NCBI GenBank assembly: GCA_025024175.1 | Contig: QCXZ01000003.1 | Span: 21,162,392 to 21,226,391, forward strand | Length of the DNA stretch: 64,000 bases | Source of the DNA: Rhyzopertha dominica | Taxonomy: Eukaryota > Arthropoda > Insecta > Coleoptera > Bostrichidae | Reading direction: 5' to 3' | Shown here: in pieces, positions 12,843-26,595 of the stretch | Layout of the letters: each line of letters starts with the position of its first letter | Numbering within the stretch: position 1 is the stretch's first letter | Program-made: the position numbers and the translations under genes | The notes under the pieces: model-generated | Told to the model about the DNA's origin: nothing | The model's input: only the letters and a program-made list of their open reading frames with translations | The model's database searches: none

Positions 12843-14150
12843 GTTTTAAATGACGACACACCTTTTCATTTGAAGCAGTACCGCAATTCCGGTTGCTCAT
12901 CGTGATGCGGTGCAAAAAGAAATAGATAGGATGGAGTCTGGGAGTGATAGAGCGAGCCTCAACCCCCTATATCAGCCCTTTAGTTACGACAGTGAAGAAA
13001 AATGGTTCGGTGCGCGTATGTCTAGACTTAAGGCGTTTAAATAAAGTAGTTCAAAGGGACCATGAACGGCCAAAGCCTATCCCGGAAATATTAATGTCTC
13101 TAAAAAAAGTTAAGTTTATGTCTTCCTTAGATTTGACTCATGGTTACTGGCAGTTACCTTTAAGCAAGGAATCTCGTAAATATACCGGTTTTCTACACGG
13201 AACTCGCAGTTTCCAATTTAAATCATTACCTTTCGGTCTAGTAACAGCTGTTTCAGCATTTACTCGTTGCATTGATACTATTCTCGGTCCGGAATTCAAA
13301 GATTTTACAGTTTGTTATCTGACGACATACTAAATATTCGGAAACTTTTGAAAGCCATTTGGAACATCTAGATCGCGTTCTTTCTAAATTAAGGGAAGCT
13401 GGTATGACGTTACGCTGGGATAAGTGCCATTTTTTTAGGACAGAGTTAAAATACCTAGGTTATTGTGTAAATTCTAGCGGGGTAACACCGGATCCAGAAA
13501 GAGTGAAAGCCATTTCTGACTTTGAACGTCCTCGGAATGTAAAGGACTTACAAGCTTTTCTAGGTCTCTGTGTTTATGATAGAGCTTTTTGTCCGAATTT
13601 TGCTTCGTGTGTAGAAAACCTAACGTTACTGTTAAGGAAAAAGGTTCCATGGAGGTGGACAGACTTGCAGGAGAACGCGTTTAAGCAGCTTAAGACTAAA
13701 ATACAAGAAGCTACTTTGCTATATCACCCGAATCCAAATCTGCCCTTCTTCGTCCAGTGCGATAGTAGCGATGTGGGTTTGGGTGCGCAGCTTTTTCAGA
13801 GGGTAAATGGGGAAAGGCGAGTCGTGGCTTATGCGAGCAGGCTGTTGTTGGATCGTGAGCGAAATTATTCTGTTAGTGAAAAGGAGACGTTAGCGATTGT
13901 TTTTGCTTTGCAGAAATGGCGAGTATACTTATTAGGAAGGACGTTTACCATCCTTTACGGATCATCGTGCACTCAGTTATTTGAATTCATGTAGATTACT
14001 TTCGCCTCGTATTTCAAGATGGGTCCTGTCTATAATGGAGTTTGATTTTGTTATCGAATATGTTGCTGGGAAGAATAATGTAGTTGCTGATTGCTTGTCG
14101 CGGTATGCTGTACGTTTGCCTACTCCAAGTGATAAATGTTTTTAAGATTG
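12843..14150 (+). pseudogene. pol: Ty3/gypsy pol: reverse transcriptase and RNase H, frame-shifted
   Basis: The sequence enters the RT domain just after the gap (VQKEIDRMES), then continues in the 12944-13333 frame with RVCLDLRRLN, FMSSLDLTHGYWQ (first catalytic Asp) and LPFGL. The YxDD box at about 13315-13326 is disrupted by a one-base loss, which ends that frame at 13333. The 13359-13994 frame carries the RT thumb (ELKYLGYCV), connection region and RNase H (VQCDSSDVGLG, SVSEKETLAIV). A one-base gain near 13950 moves the TDHRAL motif and the final LSRYAV tail into another frame up to about 14145. It would copy the element RNA into DNA in cytoplasmic particles; this copy cannot. Confidence 0.9.
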
Positions 14151-15373
14151 CAACCCTCAAAATACCCTTAAAGCTCAAAGAAGTGTTGCGAAACCTACCT
14201 GAACTTCAGAGACAGGATAAAAAGTTATCAAAGATCATTAATGATCTCACAGAAACTGTTAGTCCGCGCTTTACAATTAAAGATGATTGTTTATTTATAA
14301 GAAAAACCGAGGAAGAACCATATTTGCTGTGCATTCCGGAGGTTATTAAACAAGTCGTTGTAGAAATTTATCATAGTTCTATTGGTCATTTTGGAGTGTA
14401 TAAGACGTGGTGTGCTATGCGAAGCGATATGTGGTGGCAGAACATGCACCGCGATATTAAGAAATACTTAGCCTCTTGTCTTGTTTGTCAGAAAGCTAAG
14501 TCGACAGTTTTGCCTAGTGCTCCTTTGCAACCTATTATTGTAAATGCCCCAAATGAGATACACTCTTTAGATTTGTATGGCCCTTTGCCCATGTCGACAG
14601 GCGGGGTAACTTATGTGCTAGTTGCACTTGACTTATTTTCAAAACTTGTGGCGCTTTACACTTTGAGGAAGGCTACGTCCAAATCTATTATAAAGAAGCT
14701 TTCGGATTTTCATTTCCAGAAGGTAGGGCGGCCTGCTAGTATCTTGACGGATCATGGTACTCAGTTTGTTTCCAAAGCGTGGGAAAAGTTTCTACGATCC
14801 AATGAAATTCAAATGATTAAGAGTTCTATAAGACACCCTTGCTCGAACCCCGTAGAGCGCGTAATGCGGGAACTGGGAAGGTTATTTAGGACATATTGTT
14901 CTGATAAACATAAAGTTGGGCAAGAGAGATTCCGAACTTTGTATTTTCCTAAATTCTGTAGTGCACGAGTCAACTGGTTTCTCCCCTATGAACTGCATTA
15001 TGGGAACGAATCGTTCTCCTTGTTTAGGAAATATATCGATTTCCCTGAGGCAGCTGCTCCACTGTCTTCAGAAGGGAAGCTTGTCCTGGCAAAGGAGACA
15101 TTGTTAGGACGCGCAGCCCGTCGTACTGTTAGTCATCCTAATAAACCATATGTGTCTTTCCGCGTTGGTGATTTAGTATTACTTCGCGCCAATCCAACGT
15201 CTTCTTCTTTAACTCAGGAGACAAAGAAGTTTATGTTACTTTTTGAGGGTCCTTATAGGATAAAGCGTGAGGTCGGTTTAGTTACTTACATTTTGTGTGA
15301 TCCCGAGTCAGATGATAGGGAACGGGGTATGTTCCATATAAGTCATCTAAAGAAATTTGTTTCATTTTCGTAA
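14150..15373 (+). pseudogene. pol: Ty3/gypsy pol: integrase, nearly open
   Basis: This is the best preserved part of the element. It has an HHCC zinc-binding region (YHSSIGHFG then CLVCQ), and a DDE core with Asp in SLDLYGPL (codon 14570), Asp in LTDHGTQF (14750) and Glu in NPVERV (14855). The spacing, 59 then 34 residues, is normal for this lineage. A compensating pair of shifts at about 14915-14985 diverts the frame: the family-like stretch NSVVHESTGFSP is read only in the overlapping frame 14916-15107. The C-terminal chromatin/DNA-binding part (FRVGDLVLL, FEGPYRI, HISHLKKF) is intact to the stop at 15373. The start at 14084 is an accident of the upstream frame; the homologous sequence begins near 14150. 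Confidence 0.9.
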
Positions 15374-15447
15374 TACATTTAGGTTTTCCTGTGGTTGGGT
15401 AATATCATGGTTCTTAAAAAAAGAAAAAGGTTTTTGTTTCGAACCCT

Positions 15448-15458
15448 GTGGGGGGCAG
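15448..15458 (+). promoter_or_regulatory. Polypurine tract of the gypsy element
   Basis: GTGGGGGGCAG lies directly before the 3' LTR, the expected position for the plus-strand primer of an LTR retrotransposon. Confidence 0.75.
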
Positions 15459-15459
15459 T

Positions 15460-15820
15460 TGTACCAAAATTATAGTAGAAAATGTAAACTGTTGGTAAAA
15501 CTATCAGAACTTTCACAACTTTAACAGTGGATGGCGTACCAGGTTCATTGTTCAAATTAATATTAAAAAAAGGTTATCACCTTGTGTGTGAACTTGAGTT
15601 CTTTCTGTGTCGACAGCCTCGTGGCTCGAGCGTTTGTGGCCTGGTGTCAGGTATTATTAATTTAAATCTTTGTATATATGCTAATTGTAATGTATGTCAG
15701 CTCAGAAGAAGCAAAAAACTGTCTGTACTCGTAATCGAAAATATACAACTTGTCCTCCAACTGTAGTCTCTGTTTTATACAATCAGTCGCCGGACCTACC
15801 CACAACAACGTTTTGTTACA
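15460..15820 (+). repeat. 3' LTR of the gypsy element (~361 bp)
   Basis: It begins TGTACC right after the polypurine tract and ends TTGTTACA, giving the TG...CA ends of an LTR. R1 sequence (CATCTGATAAGAAATAAA) follows at once, which fixes the right boundary. No 5' LTR is present to compare, so its age cannot be judged and the target duplication cannot be confirmed. Confidence 0.8.
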
Positions 15821-16214
15821 ACCATCTGATAAGAAATAAAATTTATCACCAAAAGTGTCTTAGAAAATGTATCCAAAATTTTGACATTTTCGAAATATTT
15901 CCAAAAAAAACCTAGTTTGGACTCTGCTCGTACGATTTTTTTTAAATTTTGGAATTATATAGAAAGTCCAATTTCTGATCAGAAAGCACTCTTGTAATTT
16001 TGTTGTTAAGTTAATAATTTCCGAGTTATTTGGAAAAAAAGATTTTAAAATTTATATGTTTTTGCAAATATCACGAGGACTTGTCTTAGAAAAAATGTGT
16101 AGAGAGAAAAAATGCTCAAAACCTGATCACTAATCGTATAGTATAAGAAATAAAACGTAAATGTCATTTTGACAATTGGATGTGGAAGTATTGATTCAAT
16201 TTGCAGCGGTTTTC
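15821..16214 (+). repeat. R1 dispersed repeat, copy B (right part)
   Basis: It runs from the equivalent of the CATCTGATAGG...AAATTTCTCAC segment to the GCAGCGGTTTT end, inverse to copy A. Its left part is missing because the gypsy element, and then the gap, precede it. Confidence 0.75.
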
Positions 16215-16244
16215 AAATTTGAATTAAGATTATTGAGCTGTACT

Positions 16245-16690
16245 GTACAAAATCGATTTTGCTTTATGGGTGTCACTGACTGTGATCTGTTGTGCTTAGG
16301 GTGATAGTTACATGTCACAATTGAATTGTGACTATGACGGACATGTTCCATGGGTGTCGTTGAATGAGACTTTTTATGCTGAGTATGATGGTACATGTCA
16401 AACTCGGATTAAGATTATGGTGGATGTGCGCCATGATACCTAATTGTTCAACAATCGATTTTACTTCGTGGGTGTCGTTAATCGGGATTTTTGATGTTGA
16501 TTATAATAGTACGCTTCAAATTTGGACTAAAACTATCACGGACATGCATCATGGCAGTACCTAAAGGTGCAAAAGATCAATTTTGCTTCATGGGTGTCGT
16601 TGACGTGATTTTTGTTGCTGATTATATTTCACATTTGGACTAAGACTATGACAGCTGACATGCATCACGGTACTTAAAGGTGCAAAAATA
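16245..16690 (+). repeat. Degenerate minisatellite, ~4 units of ~100-120 bp
   Basis: Each unit contains ATCGATTTTGCTTCATGGG or a variant, GTGTCGTTGA, a GATTATATGATGG-type stretch, GGACTAAGACTATGACGGAC and ATGCATCATGGTAC. Units begin near 16248, 16349 (5' part lost), 16449 and 16570. A related single unit is at about 48850-48945. It is non-coding; the short frames here are by-products of the repeats. Confidence 0.7.
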
Positions 16691-17737
16691 AATTAGAGTA
16701 TGAGTATGATGGTATAACAACCAATTTAAAAAAAAAAAGAACTTAAATATATTAAGGATGTTGCCAGTTCATAATAGGTATATACTCTAGTAAAACGGTA
16801 GAAAACCTACTCAGAAAAATACAGCACAAAAAAACAGACGTCACCATGTTGTCTTTACCAACAACAATAGATTATAAATAGTAGTAGTATATACATTTAC
16901 AAAAGTTTTATTTGTGTCCTTACAAAACCTACAGTTTATGTAGGTAAGTACAAGTGGTTTATTTTTGTGGTAGGTACCAGATGAGACCAACAACTATATT
17001 TTATAAAAAATCTGAAGGCTTGCAAGGTAACTTTCGCTTTCTAGGTCTGAATATTCTACGTTTCCTATCAAAATCGGGTAGACATGTAGTAATCTGCTTT
17101 TTTCGTGCATATATAAAAATATAAAACGACTTATATTTATAACTCATTACCTGAAGCAAGCTGAAGAGCAGCTCGTGTTTTACTTAATGTTTTTTTACTA
17201 TTATACTATTTGAAAATGGTATAATTTGAGTACCACCCATCGCAAGACCATCATGTTTAGTTATGTTAGCTATGTGTCCTTTTCAAAACTTAATATTTTT
17301 ATTGAAGATCCTAGAAATTTTCAAAAGCCTAGACAATGCTAATCTAATGCGGGATCTGTTGCCAGAATTTGTTAAATTATTAAAAAACATATTCATGCAT
17401 TCCTGTAATTTCTTGTAGGAGGGAGCGTTCTTTTTCTGCTTTATGAAGGTTGAAAACATATTTGGGATTAACAATGTCACAAAAGAGACTGACTGATTTG
17501 GCTTTATACTGCATATTCATAAAAATCAAAATATTGCTTTAAATATAGGCAAAACTGTTAACTCGTTCATTAATAAAACGGAAGTTAGGCGAAGTACCTA
17601 CCTTCTTTGTAGAATAAATAGGTACTTACCAGTTTTATTTTTATATATGTTTAAGTAATAATTTATTTTGTTCTTGCTGCTAGTTTATTATTATTGTTTG
17701 TCACTGCATTTTGTTGCATTAGTATTTTTTCTATTAA
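16691..17737. other. Anonymous AT-rich stretch
   Basis: I see nothing recognisable. It leads directly into copy 2 of the duplicated block, and may itself be part of that block, since the corresponding sequence before position 1 is outside the window. Confidence 0.6.
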
Positions 17738-20700
17738 TAAAATTGTTTTTCCATGCAATAACGCATTTTAACGCATTGACCTTAACAAATGTTTGACTGG
17801 GGTAATACGGTCTAATTTTATAACGAGCCCTCCCTAAGATTATGAAAACTCGGCGCCTACGGTGTGATACAATATGCGACCTATAAAATTGTGAGCTTGT
17901 ACATAATGTCTCTAAGAATTTGTCTTGAATTGTCATGAATTACTGTATTGCTATTGTAAAATATAACGATATTTATACTCATATTTAAGCCCTGGATGTC
18001 TAACAATTATATGGGCGGAAAGAAATTATTCTTTTTGATACGAGGGTAGTAGCACATCAAGAGACAGGGACTATCAGGAAGTCACCGCAATTTTCATTAC
18101 TGTTGTATTGAAAAGCGGTCCTGATCGCCCGGTACAATTTTTTTCTTGTCTGTTCGACACAAGGTCACTCCAAATCCTGTTTAACGTAGTAACCATTATT
18201 TAAATTAGTTAGCTTCGGCTTCTCACAACCCACATAAGTATGAGGCAGAACAAAAAATGCAAATAACAGTGCTGGGAATACTGGATCACACCGAAGGAGC
18301 AGTCAGCCTTGACAATGTCGCCCGCCTGCTAACATGAGGAGCATTAAATGGAGGTTGTTGGGTGTAAAAACTAATTTGCAGAACAGATAATAAACGCATA
18401 GGTTCTATTACAATTTGGTTCAAAAGCTTATCGACCTTCGCATGCGACCATGGAAATAATTCTTTAAAAATGTATCACCTTGAGCATTCGATTGAACTTG
18501 AACTTACAAGTACAATGATAATTATCGAAATAAAAGAATAATTTTTAATTTACTACGTTGGTTTACTACATTGGTTAAAAGGTATGATATAACTAATACA
18601 TATTTATAATCCCATACAGATTCTGAACCTGATACAGATGGTCCTAAGAAACGTGGGGCGCATATTATTGCATCAGCATTCCATTGCGTGTGCATCCAGG
18701 ATAGCTAGGCATGAAATAAGATAAAGGTTCCGACAACGCATCATCAAACATGCAAAAATTCCACTTTTCCTGAATAAATAAAACAAGTAGATTTAGGCAA
18801 TGTAATTACCTACTCCAAGGCCCTGTAATAACATCCTACACTTCCACAGTTGTAATTTTTTTTCATAACTGAAATTCTGCTTGCGGCCGTTACTTATTTA
18901 TAGTTCCGGACGTTACTGAAATTCCAGTGGAGAATCAATGCATTTGAAATACCTTTAGTATATGAGAGTATTTAAATTAAGTAATTTGACTCGTTTCTAT
19001 AATACAATCCGGAATTTGGCAAACAANACTTACTCCATTCCATAAAACTGCATTCTGTCTAGAATTATTTCAGTAATCGCTATATTTACATTTATTATTA
19101 AGAGGATAGCTTTATTAACTTAAACGATATAAAGGGATCATACTAAGCAAGCTGATTCAGGTTTCTGCGTCATTATTTTGTTTGGATTTAACAAGTTGTT
19201 ATTATTATTATACAATAATCGTATAAAAAGAATACTGAACATTTTAATAAAAATGAGAACTTGACAACCTATACGCAGATATAATTTACAAGTTATCCCA
19301 TCATGATTAAGGTATTCCAAGCGGCATAATAATCTAGTGTTAAGTAATTTTGTCAAATAATATTATTCTTTGTCTTTTAGAATCAAGCAACAAGTCCTTG
19401 TTGTTATTGATTTTTTAGGAGGTCAAAACAGTTTTAAATTTCTATTGGAAAGATCTAAAATATGTCTTGTCTCGCATATTTCCAAGGATGAAGTGTTTAT
19501 CTAGTAATACACACTTATTTTACAATCAGCTAAAGAAACCGTATCCAGATTGCCTCCTAAGTATCTATGAAACTGTATACGAGGGTTTAGAGTACCTACC
19601 TAATTGATACGCAAAATGTAGCTGTCAACTACTAAAAAACCTTACTTGCACGTTTTGGCAAAAATATAGTATTAAATACAAAGTAGTATTTTAATATCTA
19701 TAACATGCTATTCAATGGTTATTTTCTGTCCAGCTCTACTAGAATTAAACACTCGGTCATAAAAAGGATATTGTTGATGTCAACAATAGTAGATTCCACG
19801 AGCCAAAGTTTAAAAATGATTAGTTTATAACAGCAGTTAATTGATGTCCACATTAAGTTCAAAATGGAGCCTGCTTTGGACAAAAACTTATTAATATAAC
19901 AATTATTGTGACCATTTCGATGACGTGGACTATTGTCCACGATGCTTATTATATGAGAGAGATTATATACAGAAAATTGGTTGCATAGTGTATACCCGCA
20001 TTGTGCCTGATCTCCATTTTCTTTGATAGAGTCGAAAAAACGTGTTCAACACTTCTTCGTAAGGAAAACAGTTTTGGAGGTATTCCTAAGATAATTGCAG
20101 GCAAAAAAATATAAGGGGTAAATTTTTGGCGCTAATGCTAAGAAGACAGCGAAACTGATATCACCTCCCAGAGGGAGGCAATGGGGCAACTGCACCTTCT
20201 CTAGGCCAGGCATGCTACCTCTGGACCCTTCCTTCCTCCCATACATTTAACTGGTTTATTATTATTTCTCCATTTTCATCCAGAGCTTATATTTTCTAAG
20301 TCATTGTTCAAATGTTTCCAAACATAGGTAATGCAGCATTCTTATTGTTACGAATTGTTGTTTTAGAGCGGATAACCTTAAAAAGACTATGTTAGAGAGT
20401 TGTAACACCAATTTTACCTTGCAATATGCCAAGATGTTTCCCTATATCGTTCGTACAACTTGATAGTGTTGTATGGAATATACCGAATCTGTCATTATTT
20501 GTTCGTTCGGTTAGTATGAAATTTCTAAATTAGAATAGTAGAAGTAGAATTAGGAGGCAGAAAACATCTAAACGTTCAAAAAATAAGTTGGAGCGAGTAA
20601 AAATCCGTAAATCTAGTAACTGTTTTGAGAGTCAATTTATTTAATATAAGTTTAGGAATCGTAAAAGCATTATCAGCAAGCAAAAAAAACAAGGTTTGCT

Positions 20701-23227
20701 ATTAGAAATGCCAGTACACAAAAGGTCTTCTGAAATCTGAAAATATTTTGGAGTTTATTTAAACGCGTAATTTTTTAAAATACTGTGATGCGTTAATTTT
20801 TTTGTAGCAGTGTATATCGGAAGCTAAAAAGTATTCTAATAAACCTCTACAATAAAGTTCTAATGTATCACGGATCTTTATTTCTCCAGATAAAATGTAT
20901 TAACTATAATATATAAATATTTAGTCCAATTAACGGTTGTATTAGTTTAAAATATGTAACGTTTTAGCGGGATGTTCGACCTTTTTCTTTCTGTTAAATA
21001 ATACTCCTCATATTACAAACCAAGCTTTCGGTGGTTTTATTCCCACCTTCTTCCGGATTGCTACAAATGGTTACAATGTAATTACAAGTTATTTTATAAA
21101 ATGAACTTACAATATACGAAATTTGATAACTCCACTTTCAAATTGACAAGAGATAAATTTGCTTATCATCAGATATAAATATAAAAGAAACTACATAGTT
21201 CAGCAAATATCAGCTTTTTTAAAAAAAAAGTTATGTTAAACTTTATTTGTTTCTTTACAAAATTATTAAATTATAATACAATACAATTTTATATAATTTA
21301 GAATTAATTATTACCAATATTATAAAATGGTTTTTTAGTTTATTTGTTATAATTTAGTAAGTAAGTTAAGTTACACTTAAATTTATGCTATTATTAAATC
21401 TATTAATATTATAATCATTTCTAAAATTATCCTTTTGCCTAAATTACATTCTTTTGCTAATATATTTATATTTTCAAAGTCAATTTTGTGTTGAGGGATA
21501 CCTAAACATGGCCGGAAAGAGCATGCCTATCTTTTTTTAAACGTATATCACTTTTATGTAAACGCACCCTACTTTTTAAATGTTGACAAGTTTGACCAAT
21601 ATAATTGCCCTAACAAGATGTACAACTTATTTTTTAAATTACATGAGTATTATTTAATAGTGGCGTCTTATCTTATATAAATATCACATGAGATCAATAA
21701 TGCTTAGTGTATGTACATATAAAACTTATAAATAGTTGGGATGATTGTTTCACGAAAATTGTTTTAAGCCTCCTTGCAGAAAATCCACAAAGTTTGCTTT
21801 CGAAATTAATACTTAATTAATTACTCAAGTACCTAATCTGATATGTGCACATATCTATTCATGTCGAGTATTCACCCACAAAAAAATAATTTTGTCCTTG
21901 GGACAAAAGCTAGGTACGCCCGTGGGTGCAAGTTTCAAAATTGTTATTCTTCAACAATTTCCATTGTTATTGCAGCACCGTTTCTGTTTGGTAAACGGCA
22001 TTTTCTTTGCCTTTTAGAACCCGCTTAGTATGATACTTTCGCACACTGTGCAAGAGTATATATGTAGATATTGGGTTTGCTCTTATATCTTCGGGTATAT
22101 GGTCTACCATTTTTTAATATTTATGTAATAATAACAATAAATCAGTGCCTGAAACAAAGTTATTATATCTATATACGAAAGTCAATTTATATTAGTGCAA
22201 CTTAGACTTATTGTGTTTTAGCAGCAAATCAAATACAATAATCTAAGCTCTCGTTCCCGGTATTAAAATAAACAATTTTATCTACNCAAGCACTAGTAGG
22301 TAAATCACGTGACTGATGCTGATGTTTTCATACAGATCCTGTTTCCATAAAGAAACAGAACCCTCCTTGTTTGTAAATGTGAACTAGTTANTGAATAAAA
22401 ATTGGACGCAATTTCCTTTATGGTCGACAGTAAATAGCTTTGCTTATCCAAAAAGCAGTCGACCATGAGCCTGCAAAAAGTGTCTGTGAGCCTGGGTGTG
22501 TCGCTAAGGGACATTAACATCATATATTAGCAGGATGTGCTATGTTAAGTATCTTGTTAAAAAACTATGGGTATTGAGCCTATCATTAGCTGCGTCAGAT
22601 AACGAATCTATACAGAGTTTTCGCCTCAGGCCACGATACGGCACAATTAATTTGGTCAACAAAATTGAGATTTGAAGGTCAACTGATTTATAAAAAGTGA
22701 ATCTCTGTTTATTTTGCGTAATATCGAAACAGCCACCTTTTTGCAAGACATTCCAGAAATATTATTGCTGTTTCTTTTTACTGGTCTTTTTTGTAAAAAT
22801 AAAATTTCCCCGTTTACCTGCTCGTACATTATAGAAAGAAAATTTCAAACGCTTTAAACCGGAAACGTTTAGTTCTAAAACGAAATTCCTGAATTTAATA
22901 TTCCAATTACTCTGGCAGTTCTTTGTTGCAAATAAAAATATTATAGAAAATAATAATTCAGTATACGTTCGCATACAAAGTGTTAAGATTTCTATTTGAG
23001 TCTTGCAATGAAATGTAATACAAAATCAAATATTTGATAGGTAGTCACAAGATATAATGAGCCAATACATGTTTCATCAATACTGCATCTAGAAGTAGGT
23101 ACTTAATAATCAACTAACGATTATTGACTCCAAATATCCAATTATTAGCTTCTAAATAACTAGAACCATTTATTCCAAAAATCACAATTAAGTACATACA
23201 TTATTAAGTACGTGTGAAAAATCCGAA

Positions 23228-23645
23228 ATGGTCACTTGCAAGTATAGTCACAATAACATTATTTTTTTTTGTATACATGACGTATATTATAAATTAACTA
23301 ATTACTTTAACTATTGCGGGTTAGCAAAACTAGATGATCTTATAGAACTTTTAGAAATTAGAATATCTAAAGCTACAATCTGGTATAACGTTTTTGCAGA
23401 TGTAGATGATAGTGGATTTGATATATTTTTAGATGGGATTGGTAAATTATACAACAGGCACGGATTCAGGATTTTGTTCTGGGGAGGAGGAGTATTGTAA
23501 ACAAGATAAAGCAAAGCTGTTAGGTGCAGTGCAAAAATTCTCAAATATTATTAGCCGGATAGCAAATGTTTTGAATTCTGTTGACAATTCTTGTATTTTC
23601 AGGGGAGAGGGAAACGCGGATCGTAAGTTTTCTATTTTTCAATAA
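23228..23645 (+). other. Weak exon-like segment of unknown nature (copy 2)
   Basis: This is the copy 2 counterpart of 5678-6095, with the same two overlapping frames and the same acceptor- and donor-like sites. The copies are too similar here for substitution patterns to show whether coding is conserved. Confidence 0.25.
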
Positions 23646-24508
23646 ACTGTACGAATATCTTCGCATTGTGTGAAATTACAAATTATATGTAGACTTAACG
23701 ATCTCGTATATTACTTCAAGTCCTTCCTCCCTTACCTTTTTGAACATTATATTAGAGCAAGAACAAAATACATGCTGATAGACACACTGCTAGAGGCGTC
23801 CAAAGACACTTATGATACCAAATATCCCAATAATAAGCAGTCAAACTTGTCAAAACTTGAAGCCAAATAAATGTAAACGTTTTTTTTTTCTATAATATAG
23901 TTAAAAATAGTAAACGCACGAAATATTTTAAATAATATACCTACTTACTTATTAGGCATGTATCAAAAATATTTTTAAATTACCTATCTATGTTTATGCG
24001 AATGTGAATTAAATCTATATACTTTATGAAATAGAAATTTGCATGCAACAGTGTTGCTGACGTTCATTTCATGCGCACAGTTGCTAACCAAAATCAACAA
24101 ATTACCAGAGAACTTTCACTTCAAGGCAGGCCGAATGTCTTGTAAATCACAAACATGGTACAGTAGCTGCAGCAATCACGTAAATGACCTTGACAATCAA
24201 CGCCACACCTTGTATGCACACGTCTTACCATCAATGACACGACCTTCCAAAACCAACAAACAATCCCTATAAGGTATGGAGAACGTTCTTTGCTCTTGTC
24301 AAAATGCAATATAAATTTAGTTTAACGAACAAAGTTATACGCTTTTTGCATTTATCGTCATAATTTCGCAGTTTCCCTCTTTTCGTGGAATACCTTTTTG
24401 CATTTTTAATAAAACAGACAGGTGATAGCTTTGGAAACAGAAAGATGTAGTATTTATATAGGGTTGCCATCATTCCTTTTTTTTATGTCTCTCGTCCCGA
24501 CTTAGGTA

Positions 24509-25245
24509 TACAGGGTGTCCTCAAAATTGACCGACTCTTTATGACCAAAAGGTCTAGCTGTAGAGGGATTCATATGAATAATCTGTAACTTCTTGCAATT
24601 ACAAATTTTAAAATCTGAAACTAATAATGTATGAACAGGATGTCCTAATTTTCGTTGCGAGTTCAGCTGTAAATCTGCAGCCAACTTGTGAATAATGTAG
24701 GATTTATTCAATTCCCAATATTTTGCTTGAGTATTTTCAGACACAAAAAACTGTGATGACATTTTCTAAGATATTTTTATTTTGAATTCAGTGACGTAGT
24801 CAGAATATTTTTAGGTCACATTTTTGAAATATTACACAAACGCATTTTTATGCAAGCTATAATTGGATTTGCTATAGTTAAAAGACCTATTTTTCTTGTC
24901 AAAAAAATATAACATTGTTAAGTTTATTTTTACTAATTTTGGTATAACATATAATATTTTAATGAGATTTAATGGATGTAAATAATACCTATAACGCTAT
25001 ACCAAGCATACTTATCTAGTACTAAATAATGTTTTTCATTAGGTAAATGGCACCTTAGATTACCGATAAAAAAACTGCATGAGCGCCTTTGGGAGTCTCA
25101 TGTATGTATCCAAATAGACACATGTTCTTTATAATGGATTAAAATTTATTAATAATATAAATTATTGTGTGTTTTTTTCCTTCATAGCCTCTTGGATGTA
25201 AACATAAAATCTGATTAAATTACTAAAAGAAAATGGAATTACACA
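24509..25245 (+). mobile_element. Dispersed DNA-transposon-like repeat with CAGGGTG end (copy 2)
   Basis: This is the copy 2 equivalent of 6958-7680. Near 25135 it keeps a short TGGATTAAAATTT-containing segment that copy 1 lacks but the independent relative at about 61450 has. The short form in copy 1 is therefore the derived deletion. Confidence 0.55.
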
Positions 25246-25432
25246 AAAATTAGTAAAAATAAAGCTAATGATGTATATATTTTCTTAATCAGAAAAAAAA
25301 TAGGTCTTTTCAAACATAGCAAAGCCAACCACAGTTTCCATAAGAAAATTCTGAGTAGGTACCTATATTCTTTATCTGAAAAACTGATTTTGACTAATTT
25401 AAAACTCTACAATAAAAATTAAATGGTACTTC

Positions 25433-25910
25433 TTAAAAATTAATCTTCAGCAAGTCCAATAAGTTCCACTTTATTATAAACAAATTGGCAACGCGCTTTC
25501 AGCTCCTACAAGCCATCATCAGTGCCATAAAAAGGGAAATATAAAACAATTTATATAAAAGTGACATTGCCAAATTGGAAATAGGCAACCTTTACTTTAA
25601 ACAAAAAGTAGCCTGCATGCCAGAATAACAAACATGAAATCAATGATCAAATAAAGAATTTAGAAAAAGCAACTAAAATTACAATAATTATTCAAAATGC
25701 AAAATTATCGTTATCTATAATTTTGCATATTCACAAGATTTCTTAAAAGCTTTATTTGAGGAATTTTTACAAAAACGCTAAGAATTAAAGTTATTTCAAG
25801 AGGCAGTGTGCTTAAATGACAATAAATGATTTGTTAATGAAGAATTTGTAGTAACTATATCAGTATTTTTATATTTATCGTATTGTTTTAAATGTTCATT
25901 GCCTCTAATT
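25433..25910 (-). pseudogene. Penelope-like element 3' remnant (copy 2)
   Basis: This is the copy 2 equivalent of 7865-8338, with the same GIY-YIG tail and the same CTGATGA...GAAA core (minus strand, 25522-25497). It differs from copy 1 by a few bases and is equally dead. Confidence 0.6.
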
Positions 25911-26595
25911 GAAAAACCGCTGCAAATTGAATCCACATCCAATTGTCAAAATGACATTTGCGTTTTTATTTCTTTTACTATACGGTTAGTAATCAGGCTT
26001 TGAGCATTTTTTCTCTCTACACATTTTTTTTTAAGACAAACGGTCCCCGTGATATTAGCAAAGATATATAAATCTTAAAATTGTTTTTTTTCCAAATAAC
26101 TCGAACATTATGAACTTAACAAAAAAAATTGCAAGAGTGCTTTCCGATCAGAAATTTTATTTTCTGTATAATATAATAATATAGTACAAAATAGGTTTTT
26201 CGGAAATATTTCAAAAATGTCACAATTTTGGATAAATTTTTTAAGACACTTTTTGTGAGAAATTTTATTTTCTATCTGATGGTATTTTCATTTTTTGAAT
26301 ATATTGAATATATTCGGAGATGTTCAGGAAAAACCGTTTTCTTTAAGTGACGCTTTTTTGCTATTATATTCTAAACAGTTTGCTGCACCGAAAATTTATA
26401 AGAGCGAATAATACTCGCAGTTTTACTACATACTAAACGGAAAAAAAATAAAAAAGGTAAAAATTTGCAAAAAGGGTAGTTCCCCCCCCCCAATTTCGCC
26501 CCCTTCCCGATATCCTACTTATCCCACAAACAGTAGGTCGCTTTGGGTAGTTGAGATTTATACATTTGCCAAATTTCAAGTTCATATATTCGAAT
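25911..26595 (-). repeat. R1 dispersed repeat, copy A' (in duplicated block)
   Basis: This is the duplicate of R1 copy A and differs from it mainly in homopolymer lengths. Confidence 0.75.

Larger units (their letters stand above)
12843..15820 (+). mobile_element. Ty3/gypsy LTR retrotransposon, 5' part missing, frame-shifted
   Basis: Order visible: reverse transcriptase, RNase H, integrase, polypurine tract, 3' LTR, all on the plus strand. Gag, protease and the 5' LTR would lie in or beyond the gap. The pol reading frame is broken several times by single-base shifts, so the copy is dead. It lies in R1 copy B, whose sequence resumes directly after the LTR at 15821. The pol order RT-RNase H-IN distinguishes Ty3/gypsy from Ty1/copia. 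Confidence 0.92.
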
